From positions 4,154,001 to 4,218,000 of the forward strand of contig OZ253455.1 in the NCBI GenBank assembly GCA_965261195.1: a stretch of DNA of 64,000 nucleotides. Direction: 5' to 3'. The stretch is from Bin87 sp965261195 (GTDB lineage Bacteria; Chloroflexota; Dehalococcoidia; Lucifugimonadales; UBA3495). The notes under the pieces are model-generated. The model was not told the DNA's origin. It did not search any database and saw nothing but the letters and a program-made list of their open reading frames with translations. The position numbers and the translations under genes are program-made. How positions within the stretch are numbered: position 1 is the stretch's first letter; the number at the start of each line of letters is the position of its first letter. This document shows positions 43,241-51,595 of the stretch, piece after piece.

Positions 43241-43870
43241 CTACCCGGCTTGACCGGTCAATTCCAGGTACAGAGCATCGCTGCACAGGGCAATATCGCC
43301 GCCATCGCCCCAATACACCACACCGTCCGGCCGCAGATTTACTGACCGGAAAAACCGCCGGTCGTTCCACTGGGCGAAAGCCTCTTGGTCCGCCAGGTGT
43401 GACAGGTCCACTTCGCCCGCAACGCCATCTGCATAGCGCAGCCAGATGCGATACCCCGACAAAGGCGCGACCGAAGTTGGCGGGGCGAATTCGCCGGCAT
43501 AGGGGTTTGCCGGTTTGCCCAATGATATTGGCTCCGCTGGTGCCAATTCGCTGGTATTGTAGTCCGGGTCCATGTTGAAAATCTGCAGGGCGGATGCGCC
43601 CAGCAGGTATTCGTCATCGGGGCTGAACACCACCGGGCAAGGCCACTGCTGGTCGCCAATCTCCAGCAGGGCGACACTGTAGCCCCAATCCGCCAGGTTT
43701 CCGTCGGGAAGGCGAACCGTCTGCTGGCGCTTGGGTTCAATGCCCAGGCTGTTCAGTATCGTCTCCGGAAACACCGAGTGATCGGCCCATACGTCCACGA
43801 CAGGCTGGGTCTGGTAAAATTCCGAACCGCCCATTTTGCAGATGCCGACCGTTACCTGTATTTCAGCCAT
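43241..43870 (-). CDS. Retropepsin-like domain fused to DUF2442
   Basis: A 209-residue two-domain protein. Residues about 1-115 resemble the single-domain clan AA aspartic proteases: VVDVWADHSVFPETILNSLG, then RLPDGNLADWG and EYLLGASALQIFNMDPD. The catalytic Asp-Thr-Gly is reduced to D-V-W, so protease activity is doubtful. Residues about 140-207 match DUF2442: GYRIWLRYADGVAGEVDLSH and FFRSVNLRPDGVVYWG. DUF2442 pairs with the DUF4160 protein encoded next. The fusion could be a degenerate protease used as a binding module. No ribosome binding site stands out. Confidence 0.75.
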   Translation of the reverse strand: MAEIQVTVGICKMGGSEFYQTQPVVDVWADHSVFPETILNSLGIEPKRQQTVRLPDGNLADWGYSVALLEIGDQQWPCPVVFSPDDEYLLGASALQIFNMDPDYNTSELAPAEPISLGKPANPYAGEFAPPTSVAPLSGYRIWLRYADGVAGEVDLSHLADQEAFAQWNDRRFFRSVNLRPDGVVYWGDGGDIALCSDALYLELTGQAG

Positions 43871-43973
43871 CTCAGCCTATCCCCTGCCTCCATATATGCA
43901 AGTGCCATTATCCTACCTCAAGTGGGCAGTCAAAGCACCGGCGTACCAGCCGGCGGAAATGCTACGCAGCGGT

Positions 43974-44711
43974 TCATAACAAGCCAGCCTCCTTGCGAAC
44001 TGCATCAAATTGAACCTGGTAGGTGAACATCAACATTTTGCGAGAGACTGTAAGCGTTTGCCCCTTTAGGTTCTCCGAGACGCCTTCCGCATAATCCCGG
44101 GGCATTCCCCCTTCCGTAGCGATTCTCCTGATTGTCTTTTCAATGTCGTCCCGGCTCACGGTTGGGGCGAATTTGTCGTAGAGATCTCGGTTGACGTCGG
44201 GTATCCTGCTTCGGTGAGGGGTCGCCTGTTTCGAATAATGCAGAATCTTTCCAGCGAGCTTGTGCGACTTCTTCTTGGTGATAAAACCATGCACTTCATT
44301 ACCAATCGCGATTATTTGCGCTCCCGGCTTCGCGACCAGTTTAAGCTCCCTGCACAGAAGCGGATACCATCCCTCGTACCTCTCTTCACGCTTGCGCTTG
44401 GCGGTCTTGACTAACATCGCACCCTTCGAAAGGTCTGTGAGGTAGTACGTTTCGTTGCTCTTGCACAGGTATTCTTTGATGCAGAAGTGGAGGATGAAGT
44501 CCTCGAAAGATCCAGAAAAATTCTTGGGGCTGCGGTATCCCTTTGAATTTCCCCCGCTAGACGGTTCCATCCCAATCAGGACGAAATCCACTGGCGCTGT
44601 GGGAGCGATATTGGGCAGATACTTGCTTGTGACACTCCAACATTGATTGTCTTTGGCAACTTGCTGCTTGAATTTGTCTTCTAACGCTGCATATTTTTCG
44701 TCGAAACTCAT
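43974..44711 (-). CDS. Uracil-DNA-glycosylase-fold-like uncharacterised protein
   Basis: A 245-residue soluble protein. VDFVLIGMEPSSGG (about 41-54) looks like the first loop of uracil-DNA-glycosylase-like proteins, and AQIIAIGNEVHGF resembles the later strand. In true UDGs the first loop holds a catalytic Asp or Asn with a proline; the match here is partial. The rest is Lys-rich and helical. GGGAG precedes the ATG at 44711. The gene is clearly richer in A and T than its neighbours, which suggests recent arrival. A DNA-repair or nuclease role is a guess. Confidence 0.55.
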   Translation of the reverse strand: MSFDEKYAALEDKFKQQVAKDNQCWSVTSKYLPNIAPTAPVDFVLIGMEPSSGGNSKGYRSPKNFSGSFEDFILHFCIKEYLCKSNETYYLTDLSKGAMLVKTAKRKREERYEGWYPLLCRELKLVAKPGAQIIAIGNEVHGFITKKKSHKLAGKILHYSKQATPHRSRIPDVNRDLYDKFAPTVSRDDIEKTIRRIATEGGMPRDYAEGVSENLKGQTLTVSRKMLMFTYQVQFDAVRKEAGLL

Positions 44712-44758
44712 GGTGACTCCCACAAGGTATTCCCAAGCGAACCCTAATCAACGACCGG

Positions 44759-46297
44759 TCACGTCCGACTATTATACACGTAGTGCGGCGTTCCCATCGC
44801 CGGTGTATGGCTCCGGTAGAACTGCTCGACGTAGGGTGCCAGCCGGCTCGCCATTCGCCGGGTGGCCAGCGTCTCCGGTTCCAGCGGGCGTGACAGTTGT
44901 TCCCGCAGCTCCCGCGCAACGTCGGCACGGTTGAATCGCTGGTGCGCGCCGTCTTGCAGCAGCGCCTCGCCGTCAACGATGACGGCGGCCACATCCTGAG
45001 TCTGGGCCCGGCCCAGCACAACCTCAACCGGCGGTGTATCCGGCTCCAGGTAGGGGTCTTCCAACCGATCCATACGTATCAGCAGCAGGTCGGCCCGACG
45101 CCCCGGTTCGAGGACGCCAATGTCGCCGGCGAATCCGGTGGGAGCGGCGGCGTTGGCCGTGGCCATGGCCAGTACCTGCTCAACGGATATGGCGGGCGCG
45201 CCGATGCCCGGCTGCCGGTGCAGTTTGCTCACCAGCCGCATCTCCTGCAACAGGTCGTCATCGTCGTTGATGGCCGTGCTGTCGGTGCCCATCGCCACGT
45301 TGACACCTCTGGCCAGCATCGGGTTCACCGGCGCGATGCCGTTCTTGAGCCGCAGGTTGGAGCTGGCGTTGTGGCAAACCGTGGCGCCGGCGTCGGCCAG
45401 GAGCTCAATATCCCGGTCGGTGAGCCAAACGGCGTGGGCAAAGGAAAGCTCCGGCCCCAGGAACTCCAGCTCGCGCAGATGTTCCACCGGGGTCTTGCCC
45501 CAAGTTCGCCGGCCGTAGTCTTTCTGGTAGGCGCTCTCCACCAGGTGCATATGGATGCCGGTTTGGTAACGACTCGCGTGTTCCTTGGTGCGTTGCAGGA
45601 ATTCGTCCGAGTTCCACTGCACGTTGGCCGGGCTGAGCAGCACCCGCACTTTGCCTGACTCGTGGCCGTGGTATTGGCGGTAGGTTTCGTCAAAGAACGC
45701 AAAGTAGTCATCATCGGACATATCGGACACCGACAGATACCGGCGCACGTCGTCAGCCAAGTCTGCCGGCAAACCGGACAGGAAGTCCTGGTCATTGCCG
45801 TAAACCACCCGGTTCTGGTTGCGAAGGTAGCTGGAGAAAGCCACGCGCATACCGGCGTCCAGAAATCCGCGCAGTACGGCGTCCACATCCTCCTTGATGG
45901 TGGCGGCGGCGGTCTGGGGATGGTTGTACATCACGGTGGTGGTGCCCGACGCCATCATGTTCAGGGCGGTGTAGAGGGTCATCAGGTAGTGGTCGTAGGG
46001 CCGGCGTCCCCAGCCGGCCAGAATCCACACTTCAAGGCAGTCGTCGCAAGTGCCCATCTGGAGCGTCGTAACACCGCGCCCGTGGTGATGGGAGTTAACC
46101 AAACCGGGGATAATGGCGTAGTCCAGCCCGCCGAGTTCCGTGTCCGGCTGGTACTGCGCCCGAAGGGTCTGATAGGGGCCAACCACTATGATTACACCGT
46201 CCTCCTGGTACACCGCCGCATCGTAGAGCACGGTGGTACCGCCACCGGAAGTGGTGGGGCTGAGCAGGTGCTTGCCGCGTATCAGTGAGGAAGCCAT
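44759..46297 (-). CDS. Amidohydrolase, SsnA/TrzN/SAH-deaminase-like
   Basis: A 512-residue metal hydrolase of the deaminase/chlorohydrolase branch. It has IIPGLVNSHHHGRG with the HxH metal pair (about 64-77), IHMHLVESAYQKDYG, FAHAVWLTDRD, VCHNASSNLRLKNG and MGTDSTAINDDDD with the catalytic Asp. Members remove amino or chloro groups from purines, pterins or triazines. The substrate cannot be told from the sequence. GGAGTG precedes the ATG. It was probably directly downstream of the deacetylase at 47660 before the ATPase cassette arrived. Confidence 0.88.
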   Translation of the reverse strand: MASSLIRGKHLLSPTTSGGGTTVLYDAAVYQEDGVIIVVGPYQTLRAQYQPDTELGGLDYAIIPGLVNSHHHGRGVTTLQMGTCDDCLEVWILAGWGRRPYDHYLMTLYTALNMMASGTTTVMYNHPQTAAATIKEDVDAVLRGFLDAGMRVAFSSYLRNQNRVVYGNDQDFLSGLPADLADDVRRYLSVSDMSDDDYFAFFDETYRQYHGHESGKVRVLLSPANVQWNSDEFLQRTKEHASRYQTGIHMHLVESAYQKDYGRRTWGKTPVEHLRELEFLGPELSFAHAVWLTDRDIELLADAGATVCHNASSNLRLKNGIAPVNPMLARGVNVAMGTDSTAINDDDDLLQEMRLVSKLHRQPGIGAPAISVEQVLAMATANAAAPTGFAGDIGVLEPGRRADLLLIRMDRLEDPYLEPDTPPVEVVLGRAQTQDVAAVIVDGEALLQDGAHQRFNRADVARELREQLSRPLEPETLATRRMASRLAPYVEQFYRSHTPAMGTPHYVYNSRT

Positions 46298-46307
46298 GGG
46301 TTCACTC

Positions 46308-46347
46308 CGTCAATTCGTTTGGGACTGGTACCAGTCAATGATTTCAG
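46308..46347. repeat. Left copy of direct repeat flanking the ATPase cassette
   Basis: 26 bases (46308-46333) match 47658-47683 exactly, beginning CGTCAATTCG. The next 14 bases match except at codon third positions. Read on the minus strand it encodes EIIDWYQSQTN and a stop, the same peptide that ends the deacetylase gene. Confidence 0.85.
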
Positions 46348-46356
46348 ATGGGTACA

Positions 46357-47553
46357 CTACTGGGAAGACCGCCAATCATCACCCGGCATGATACGCAGCA
46401 TAAACTCGTTGAACATCGGGACGGTAAAAGCGGTATCGCCATGGCTGGGACTCCAAATCGTGCCTTTGTTGATTAATTGGCTGCGAGTAGGAGCCAGGGA
46501 GTTAACTGAACGGTTCAATTCGCCGGCAATATCGCCGGAACGATGCGGACCGGCGCCAAGTTGCGCCATGGCCCGCACATACTTTTTCTCAGAGGGAGTA
46601 AGCCGGTCAAACCTAACCAGAAAGAAACTTGCATCAAGAGTGGCGATTGCCAGTTGCAATGCGACAGCAACATTGGCGGACGTGATTGGAGAACTCTCGG
46701 CAACATCCCAAGCGTGCTTACCCCATTCCTGTAGGAAGTAGGGGTAGCAGCGCGTTTGGTCAATAATGGCTTCAAGAGCGTCGTCCTCTATTGTTACTCC
46801 TTCGGCTTGGGCGGGTTTGGAAATCGCGCGCCTGGCGTCTGCCGTGGACAATGCGCCGATTTCAGGAAACTCAAAAAGCCGCTCGGCATAGGACTTTGCT
46901 TTGCCCATCCTACCACGTACTTGGGGAAGGCCGGCTCCGAGCATGATTACGGGTAGCTGCCGTTGTGCCGTCCGGTGCAACGCCGTGATTAGCGCGGCAA
47001 GTTCATCCTCATTAACGTATTGGAGTTCGTCAACGAAAAGCGCCACGCAGGTTGTTTCCGCTTTCGCGGCAGCCCCAACTGCTTCCAGCAAGGTCTGGAG
47101 GTCAGTCTCCAAATCTCCATTGTCCGCTAAACCGGGTTCAGGGTCGTAGTCCAGCCCGACCTCAATATCCTGATACTTTACCTTCAACGCTCCGACGAAT
47201 CCGGCCAACGCCCGCAACGCGTGTTGCGCCAGTTGCTTCGCGGCCTCTCGATTGGAGAGTTTTAACAAGGCAGTACGCAATTGCGGAGCCAGAATAGATG
47301 GCAGGGAGCGATTTTCCGACGCTTCTACCCGCAGCGAGTATATGCCCGTTGCTTCTGCATCTTCCCGTATGCGGTCCAGAAGGACGGTCTTGCCAACACC
47401 CCGCAGGCCGACCATCAGCAGGCTTTTGCTGGAGCGTCCTATCCTGGCGCGTTCCAACCCAATACGAGCCTTCTCACGAATCTCATCGCGGCCGGCCAAC
47501 TCCGGGGGCCTGGTGCCGGCCCCGGGCGCATAAGGATTGCGAATCGGGTCCAT
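46357..47553 (-). CDS. AAA ATPase with winged-helix-like C-terminus
   Basis: A 398-residue P-loop protein. Walker A is MVGLRGVGKTVLL (about 47-59), Walker B is VALFVDELQYV (about 170-180), and LGAGLPQ is the sensor region, giving an orc/STAND-like ATPase. The C-terminal about 90 residues (LTPSEKKYVRAMAQLG, RSVNSLAPTRSQLINKG) look like a winged helix. Such proteins often bind DNA or sense stress. A 15-bp palindrome lies in front of the start. The whole gene is bracketed by a 26-bp direct repeat, so it appears to be inserted. Not a recognised named system. Confidence 0.85.
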   Translation of the reverse strand: MDPIRNPYAPGAGTRPPELAGRDEIREKARIGLERARIGRSSKSLLMVGLRGVGKTVLLDRIREDAEATGIYSLRVEASENRSLPSILAPQLRTALLKLSNREAAKQLAQHALRALAGFVGALKVKYQDIEVGLDYDPEPGLADNGDLETDLQTLLEAVGAAAKAETTCVALFVDELQYVNEDELAALITALHRTAQRQLPVIMLGAGLPQVRGRMGKAKSYAERLFEFPEIGALSTADARRAISKPAQAEGVTIEDDALEAIIDQTRCYPYFLQEWGKHAWDVAESSPITSANVAVALQLAIATLDASFFLVRFDRLTPSEKKYVRAMAQLGAGPHRSGDIAGELNRSVNSLAPTRSQLINKGTIWSPSHGDTAFTVPMFNEFMLRIMPGDDWRSSQ

Positions 47554-47571
47554 AACGGCATTCTATACCAA

Positions 47572-47612
47572 AATTATCCCAAGTTATCATTTTTTGGTAA
47601 TTTGGGATAATT
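47572..47612 (-). promoter_or_regulatory. Palindromic operator-like site upstream of the ATPase gene
   Basis: Arms AATTATCCCAAGTTA (47572-47586) and TAATTTGGGATAATT (47598-47612) are complementary at 14 of 15 positions. The site lies 19-59 bases before the start codon in an AT-rich stretch. Possibly an autoregulatory site. Confidence 0.6.
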
Positions 47613-47657
47613 GCACTATAAATTGGACATTTTAGCGGGGCCGCCAGGCGTTCAACT

Positions 47658-47697
47658 CGTCAATTCGTTTGGGACTGGTACCAATCGATAATCTCCG
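47658..47697. repeat. Right copy of direct repeat flanking the ATPase cassette
   Basis: The matching copy to 46308-46347. It forms the true 3' end of the deacetylase gene, with the stop codon at 47660-47662. Confidence 0.85.
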
Positions 47698-48571
47698 ACC
47701 CGGTGGCGGCCCAGACGCCGCCCTGCTCCATCATGTGGCCCAGGGCCTGATCGACGCTGCCGATGCGGAAGGGTTGGCCGACGAGCCAGGGGTGCCAGTT
47801 CAGCGTCATTAGCCGTCCGGTCGCGGCGCCGTCCTCGCGCAGCGTATCGAAACTCTCGGTCAGCATTCGCTGGTATTGGGCCACCGTGACCCTCCGTTGG
47901 GCCAGCGCCGCCACGTCGTCCAGCTCGTAGAGTATGGGCAGCGCAAAGAAGGGACTTGCCCCCGCTGTCATCGGATAGGGTTGTTCGTCGTTGGCCCAGT
48001 CGCAAACGTAGCGCAGGCCGGCTTCGGCCAACAGTTGGGGAGTGCGTTGGGACTCGCCGTATTCAGGCCCCAACCAACCCCGGGGCGCCGTCCCGGTCGC
48101 TCTTGTCACGGCGTCGATGGAGGTCTGGATGTACTCCCGCTCCTCACCCTCCGTCATATCGCTGGTAATCATGCGGCTCACCGAGATGCCGTGGCCGATA
48201 ACCTCGCAGCCCCGGTCCAGGCAGTGGCGCACCAGGTACGGATAGTTTTCGGCGGTGATGGCGTCCATGGCGATGGTGGGTCGAATGCCGTGTTTCTCCA
48301 GCACATCCAGCAGCCGGAAGATGCCCACCCGGTGCCCGTATTCCCGGTGAGACACACGCGCGTAGTCCGGAAAAGCCCGTGGCGCAGAGCCGCCGGACAG
48401 GTTGGCGACCTGAAAACTCCCGTCCGGCGGCTGCCATTCCATGTGCTCCAGCACCAGGATGACACAGAGGGCAACCGGAGCATTTCCCGGCCAGCGCAGG
48501 CTTGGTCGGCTGATAATAGGCGACCACTCATGGTGGGGGTGGTCCATGCCGAAAGTACGTTGAGCAGGCAT
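47660..48571 (-). CDS. Polysaccharide deacetylase family protein (NodB/PuuE-like)
   Basis: A 303-residue NodB-fold hydrolase that removes acyl groups or opens cyclic amides in a metal-dependent way. It has WSPIISRPSLRWPG, RVSHREYGHRVGIFRLLDVL, MDAITAENYPYL, EVIGHGISVSRM (with the conserved His) and TLNWHPWLVGQP. The pattern is that of allantoinase-like (PuuE) and related chitin deacetylase-like proteins. The ATG at 48571 has AGGAGC 11 bases before it. A paralog lies at 49460. Its 3' end is duplicated at 46308. Confidence 0.88.
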   Translation of the reverse strand: MPAQRTFGMDHPHHEWSPIISRPSLRWPGNAPVALCVILVLEHMEWQPPDGSFQVANLSGGSAPRAFPDYARVSHREYGHRVGIFRLLDVLEKHGIRPTIAMDAITAENYPYLVRHCLDRGCEVIGHGISVSRMITSDMTEGEEREYIQTSIDAVTRATGTAPRGWLGPEYGESQRTPQLLAEAGLRYVCDWANDEQPYPMTAGASPFFALPILYELDDVAALAQRRVTVAQYQRMLTESFDTLREDGAATGRLMTLNWHPWLVGQPFRIGSVDQALGHMMEQGGVWAATGSEIIDWYQSQTN

Positions 48572-48606
48572 ATTGGCGGCGCTCCTGAGGTTGGTTGTCA
48601 ATCCGA

Positions 48607-48642
48607 TGTCATTGCGAGGAGCAATAGCGATGTAGTAATCCC
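48607..48642. repeat. TGTCATTGCGAG-family half element
   Basis: TGTCATTGCGAGGAGCAATAGCGATG continues into GTAATCCC, a degenerate half copy in the gap between the deacetylase and the broken lipoprotein gene. Confidence 0.45.
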
Positions 48643-48703
48643 ACGGTCAGCACCAGACCGGGTAGAGGGGGTTATGGTCTCCGGTCAAAGTTTCGGGGAA
48701 TTA

Positions 48704-49422
48704 TCACCGATCTTCCAGAAAGAAAAACAGGTTTGGAGGCAGTGGTTTCCCGTATATCAAATTCCCACAGTCCTCCATGATGCTTCGCGTTTCCCTGGGT
48801 GTAAAGCGTTGGGGCGTTCGCTCCATCACATCCTCAATGTAATTCTCAGCTTTGGTCTGGGCGGAAAAGAGCGGGGAGCCCTCAATCAGATACTCGACAA
48901 CCGCAGTGTCATATTCCCGTTTGATCATGTTGCAAATCTCGGCGTGTTGAGCGTTTGGCGGCATGGGGACCCACAATTGTCCTGATTGACGTAAACAGAC
49001 TGCCCGCTGTCTCTGTTCCAAAGATAGGTCGTAGATTGCGCTGGGTTTGGTTATCACCCGATTGCCGTCCGAACACAAAGACGTTGCGGACTGCGATGGC
49101 GAGGATTTGGCTTCAGTCATGGCGACGTAACTGTTCAGAGTTGCGGGGATCTGCCGACTATTCGGCCTATTGTGGAGGGGCAGCCAAGCACGGAATGTCC
49201 AAAGCAAACCGTTGCCGTCCCCTCAAACGTGAACAGTTACATGGCGACAGCGGAAGTTGACGAGACCTCAGACGGGGCGGTTATAGTAGCCTCTACGGCG
49301 GCGGTTATAGTAGATTGAAAATCGGGAGCAGTCGCTCGATCTGGTGTAGGGGTTCCACAAGCCATGGCAGCCACGAAAGTCATTACCGCAATCAGAGTTC
49401 CGACATAATTCTTGATTCGCAT
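48704..49422 (-). pseudogene. Lipoprotein gene interrupted by a small insertion element
   Basis: Two pieces of one gene. The first (49422 to the new stop at 49237) starts MRIKNYVGTLIAVMTF and has the lipobox VAAMAC, then a Ser/Thr-rich linker, so the product was exported. The second (49126 down to 48704) continues in another frame with TEAKSSPSQ and ends FFFLEDR. Deleting the element plus one 8-bp duplicate (122 bases) joins the two frames exactly, giving a lipoprotein of about 198 residues. AAGGTG precedes the first ATG. The second part could still be made from the ATG at 49120 as a cytoplasmic fragment. Family not recognised. Confidence 0.85.
49127..49240. mobile_element. Small non-autonomous insertion element (IS66-like ends), copy 2
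   Basis: A 114-bp element with ends GTAACTGTTCA and TGAACAGTTAC and a perfect 8-bp direct repeat ATGGCGAC on both sides (49119-49126 and 49241-49248). It is the reverse orientation of the copy at 20750; both share the inner CGTGCTTGGCTGCCCCTCC. It breaks the lipoprotein gene and puts a TAA in frame. Confidence 0.87.
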
Positions 49423-49459
49423 TTTCACCTTCGCCGTGGGATTGGGACAATACATCGGG

Positions 49460-50371
49460 TCACACGGCCAGCCGCTGCGCGTGGGCCACGGCCTCATCGT
49501 AATAGTTGGCGATGTAATAATCGGCGATCTCATCGGCGGTGGTCTGCCAGACGCCATCGTGGGACATGATGTAACCCAGCACGTCGTCCAGATACTTGAT
49601 ACGGTGCGGCTGGCCAATCAGGAACGGATGCAGCGCGATGCACATGACCCGGCCGCTCTCGGCGCCTTCCGCGTAAAGCTGGTCGAACTGCGCCTTGCAG
49701 ATGTCGGCGAAGTAGTCGGTTCCGTAATGGTTGTCCCGCAGCACCGAAGAGTCGTTCAGTTCGATGGAGTAAGGCACCGACACCAGTTTCCCCGCATTGA
49801 CCTTGATTGGCGTGGGCTGGTCATCGTGGAACCAGTCGGTGTGGTAAATCAGCCCGGCCTCGGCCATCAGGTCGGGCGTGCTCACGCTGCCGGAGATGGC
49901 CGGCCCCAGCATTCCCTTCAGCTGCTTGCCGGTGTGCCGATGCAGGGTATCGATGCAGTCCCGGTAGAATTCCCGCTCCTGTTCTTCGGTGTGGGTGTAA
50001 AGGTAACGGGTGTTGTAGATGCCGTGGCTCATAAAATCGTAGTCGCGCTCCACCATGGCTTCGGCAATTTCCGGGAAGTGTTCCAGCACGGCCAGGTTCA
50101 GCGAGACGCAACAGCGGATGCCGTGCTTGTCCAGCGGTTCCAGCATCCGCCAGAAACCCACCCGGTTGCCGTAATCCCGGTAGGAGTATTGCTGTACGTC
50201 GGGGTAGGGAGTGCGCGGCCACGGGTTGCGCACCCCTTCGTTCTCCGGCAGGTACTCGTAATGCTCCACGTTGGGGGAAATCCAGAGGGCTACCCGTGCG
50301 TCGTTGGGCCACTTGATGACGGGCCGGTCGATGATGGGCAGGTAGTCGATGCGGTCGGGTGGTAGCGCCAT
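49460..50371 (-). CDS. Polysaccharide deacetylase family protein (second paralog)
   Basis: A 303-residue relative of the protein encoded at 47660. It has DYLPIIDRPVIKWPNDARVA, YSYRDYGNRVGFWRMLEPLD, SHGIYNTRYLY, GMLGPAISGSVSTPDLMAEAG and CIALHPFLIGQP, in the same order as its paralog. The first GGAGG is upstream of the ATG at 50371. The two deacetylases are separated only by the broken lipoprotein gene. It is likely to act on a similar N-acyl or cyclic amide substrate. There is no signal peptide, so it is probably cytoplasmic, unlike secreted chitin deacetylases. Confidence 0.88.
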   Translation of the reverse strand: MALPPDRIDYLPIIDRPVIKWPNDARVALWISPNVEHYEYLPENEGVRNPWPRTPYPDVQQYSYRDYGNRVGFWRMLEPLDKHGIRCCVSLNLAVLEHFPEIAEAMVERDYDFMSHGIYNTRYLYTHTEEQEREFYRDCIDTLHRHTGKQLKGMLGPAISGSVSTPDLMAEAGLIYHTDWFHDDQPTPIKVNAGKLVSVPYSIELNDSSVLRDNHYGTDYFADICKAQFDQLYAEGAESGRVMCIALHPFLIGQPHRIKYLDDVLGYIMSHDGVWQTTADEIADYYIANYYDEAVAHAQRLAV

Positions 50372-50455
50372 CGTTTATTCCTCCAGTGAGTGAATGGGAC
50401 GCCGGCAATAAATTGTTTTGCCGCAGTCTACCAGCGAAAGCCGGAATCCATGTCC

Positions 50456-50496
50456 AGCCCTCTCTCCCTTGACGGGAGAGGGCTGGGGTGAGGGTG
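50456..50496. repeat. CCCTCACCCC-family hairpin repeat
   Basis: AGCCCTCTCTCCC pairs with GGGAGAGGGCT over a short loop and is followed by GGGGTGAGGG. It lies between the deacetylase and epimerase genes. Confidence 0.7.
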
Positions 50497-50520
50497 AAAA
50501 GTTAGGGGCGAGAACACGTC

Positions 50521-51501
50521 CTAATCCAGGAACCCTGATTCCCGCCGCCACTGCACGTAATCCGTCAGACCCGACGCCAGGTCGTATTGTGGCGTCCATC
50601 CCAGATCGTGCCATAGCCGATAGCCGGACAACGGCCCCCGCGTCGGCCCCAGGGCCGCGCCGGCGTCAGGCTGGGCTTCAGATTCCACCAGCTTGACCTC
50701 CGGAAATAGTTCGGCCAGCTTGCGCTGAATCTCCCCGCCGGTGACGGGAACGCCGTTGGTGATGTTGTAAAGGTCGTGGGGCAGCTCGGGAGCGTCCACG
50801 ACGGTGGCGACGGCGGTTGCGGTATCCAGGACGTAGGTCAAGTCCCGGCCGTGGTCGGAGTGGTCCATCGCGATGGGTTCTCCCCGCAGCAGCTGTCCCG
50901 TCCACTGGTACGGAGTGGACATATTGCTGCGATGGCCGGTAACCCGCTCCATGGGCCCGTAGGGTGTGCTGACCCGCAGGCTCACGGCGCCAAACCCGTG
51001 CAGTTGGCCGTAGCGCCGGGCGAGGCACTCGCTGGCGAACTTGGTAATCCCATAGAGATTGCCGGGTTGGGGAGCGTCATCTTCGTTGTAGGTCTGGTCG
51101 GGTTCACGGGTCAGGCCGTAGGCAGCGCCGGAGCTGATGTAAACAAACCGCGCCACGCCGGCCAACCGCGCCAGCTCCAGCAAGTTGCCGGTGCCAGTCA
51201 GGTTGATGTCCAGAATGTCCTTGCTGCGAGCGGTTTCCAGGTCGGTGCGGTTCACGGTGATTACCGCAGCGTGAACCACCTGGTCGATGGAATGGGCCGT
51301 CCGCAGGGTATCCAGACCCGCCGCATCCAGAATGTCGCCGGTGAGGAAGGTAACGCGCGAGCTCAACTCGCCCAGAAACTGCTGCGTTAGCGAGTCGGGA
51401 GGCATCACGTCCAGGCTGACGACATCATGGCCGCGCGCAGCCAGTTCCTTGACGATGTTGGCTCCGACAAAACCGGTGCCGCCGGTTACCAGGATTGCCA
51501 T
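50521..51501 (-). CDS. NAD-dependent epimerase/dehydratase
   Basis: An extended SDR of 326 residues acting on a nucleotide sugar or a similar substrate. It begins MAILVTGGTGFVGANIV (Rossmann GxxGxxG), has VVHAAVI, YISSGAAYG, and the catalytic YGITKFASE with Tyr-x3-Lys (about 150-158). The C-terminus ends with LASGLTDYVQW as in UDP-glucose epimerase-like proteins. The long open frame upstream of 51501 is not needed; GGAG lies before this ATG. No clear partner genes. Substrate unknown. Confidence 0.88.
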   Translation of the reverse strand: MAILVTGGTGFVGANIVKELAARGHDVVSLDVMPPDSLTQQFLGELSSRVTFLTGDILDAAGLDTLRTAHSIDQVVHAAVITVNRTDLETARSKDILDINLTGTGNLLELARLAGVARFVYISSGAAYGLTREPDQTYNEDDAPQPGNLYGITKFASECLARRYGQLHGFGAVSLRVSTPYGPMERVTGHRSNMSTPYQWTGQLLRGEPIAMDHSDHGRDLTYVLDTATAVATVVDAPELPHDLYNITNGVPVTGGEIQRKLAELFPEVKLVESEAQPDAGAALGPTRGPLSGYRLWHDLGWTPQYDLASGLTDYVQWRRESGFLD

Positions 51502-51548
51502 TCTGTCCATCTCCCGATCCATCTCCCCAGTGAGACTTTCGCACAATC

Positions 51549-51595
51549 TGTCATTGCCACGATACCGCCATTGCGAGCGCAGCGCGGCAATCTCG
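51549..51595. repeat. TGTCATTGCGAG-family composite element
   Basis: Two overlapping starts, TGTCATTGCCACGATACCGC and CCATTGCGAGCGCAGCGCGG, then CAATCTCG. It is followed near 51628 by a GTGGTGAGCCTGTCGAACC fragment, which is related to the GGAGCCTGCCGAACC at about 40616. No gene is seen between the epimerase start and 51857. Confidence 0.6.
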
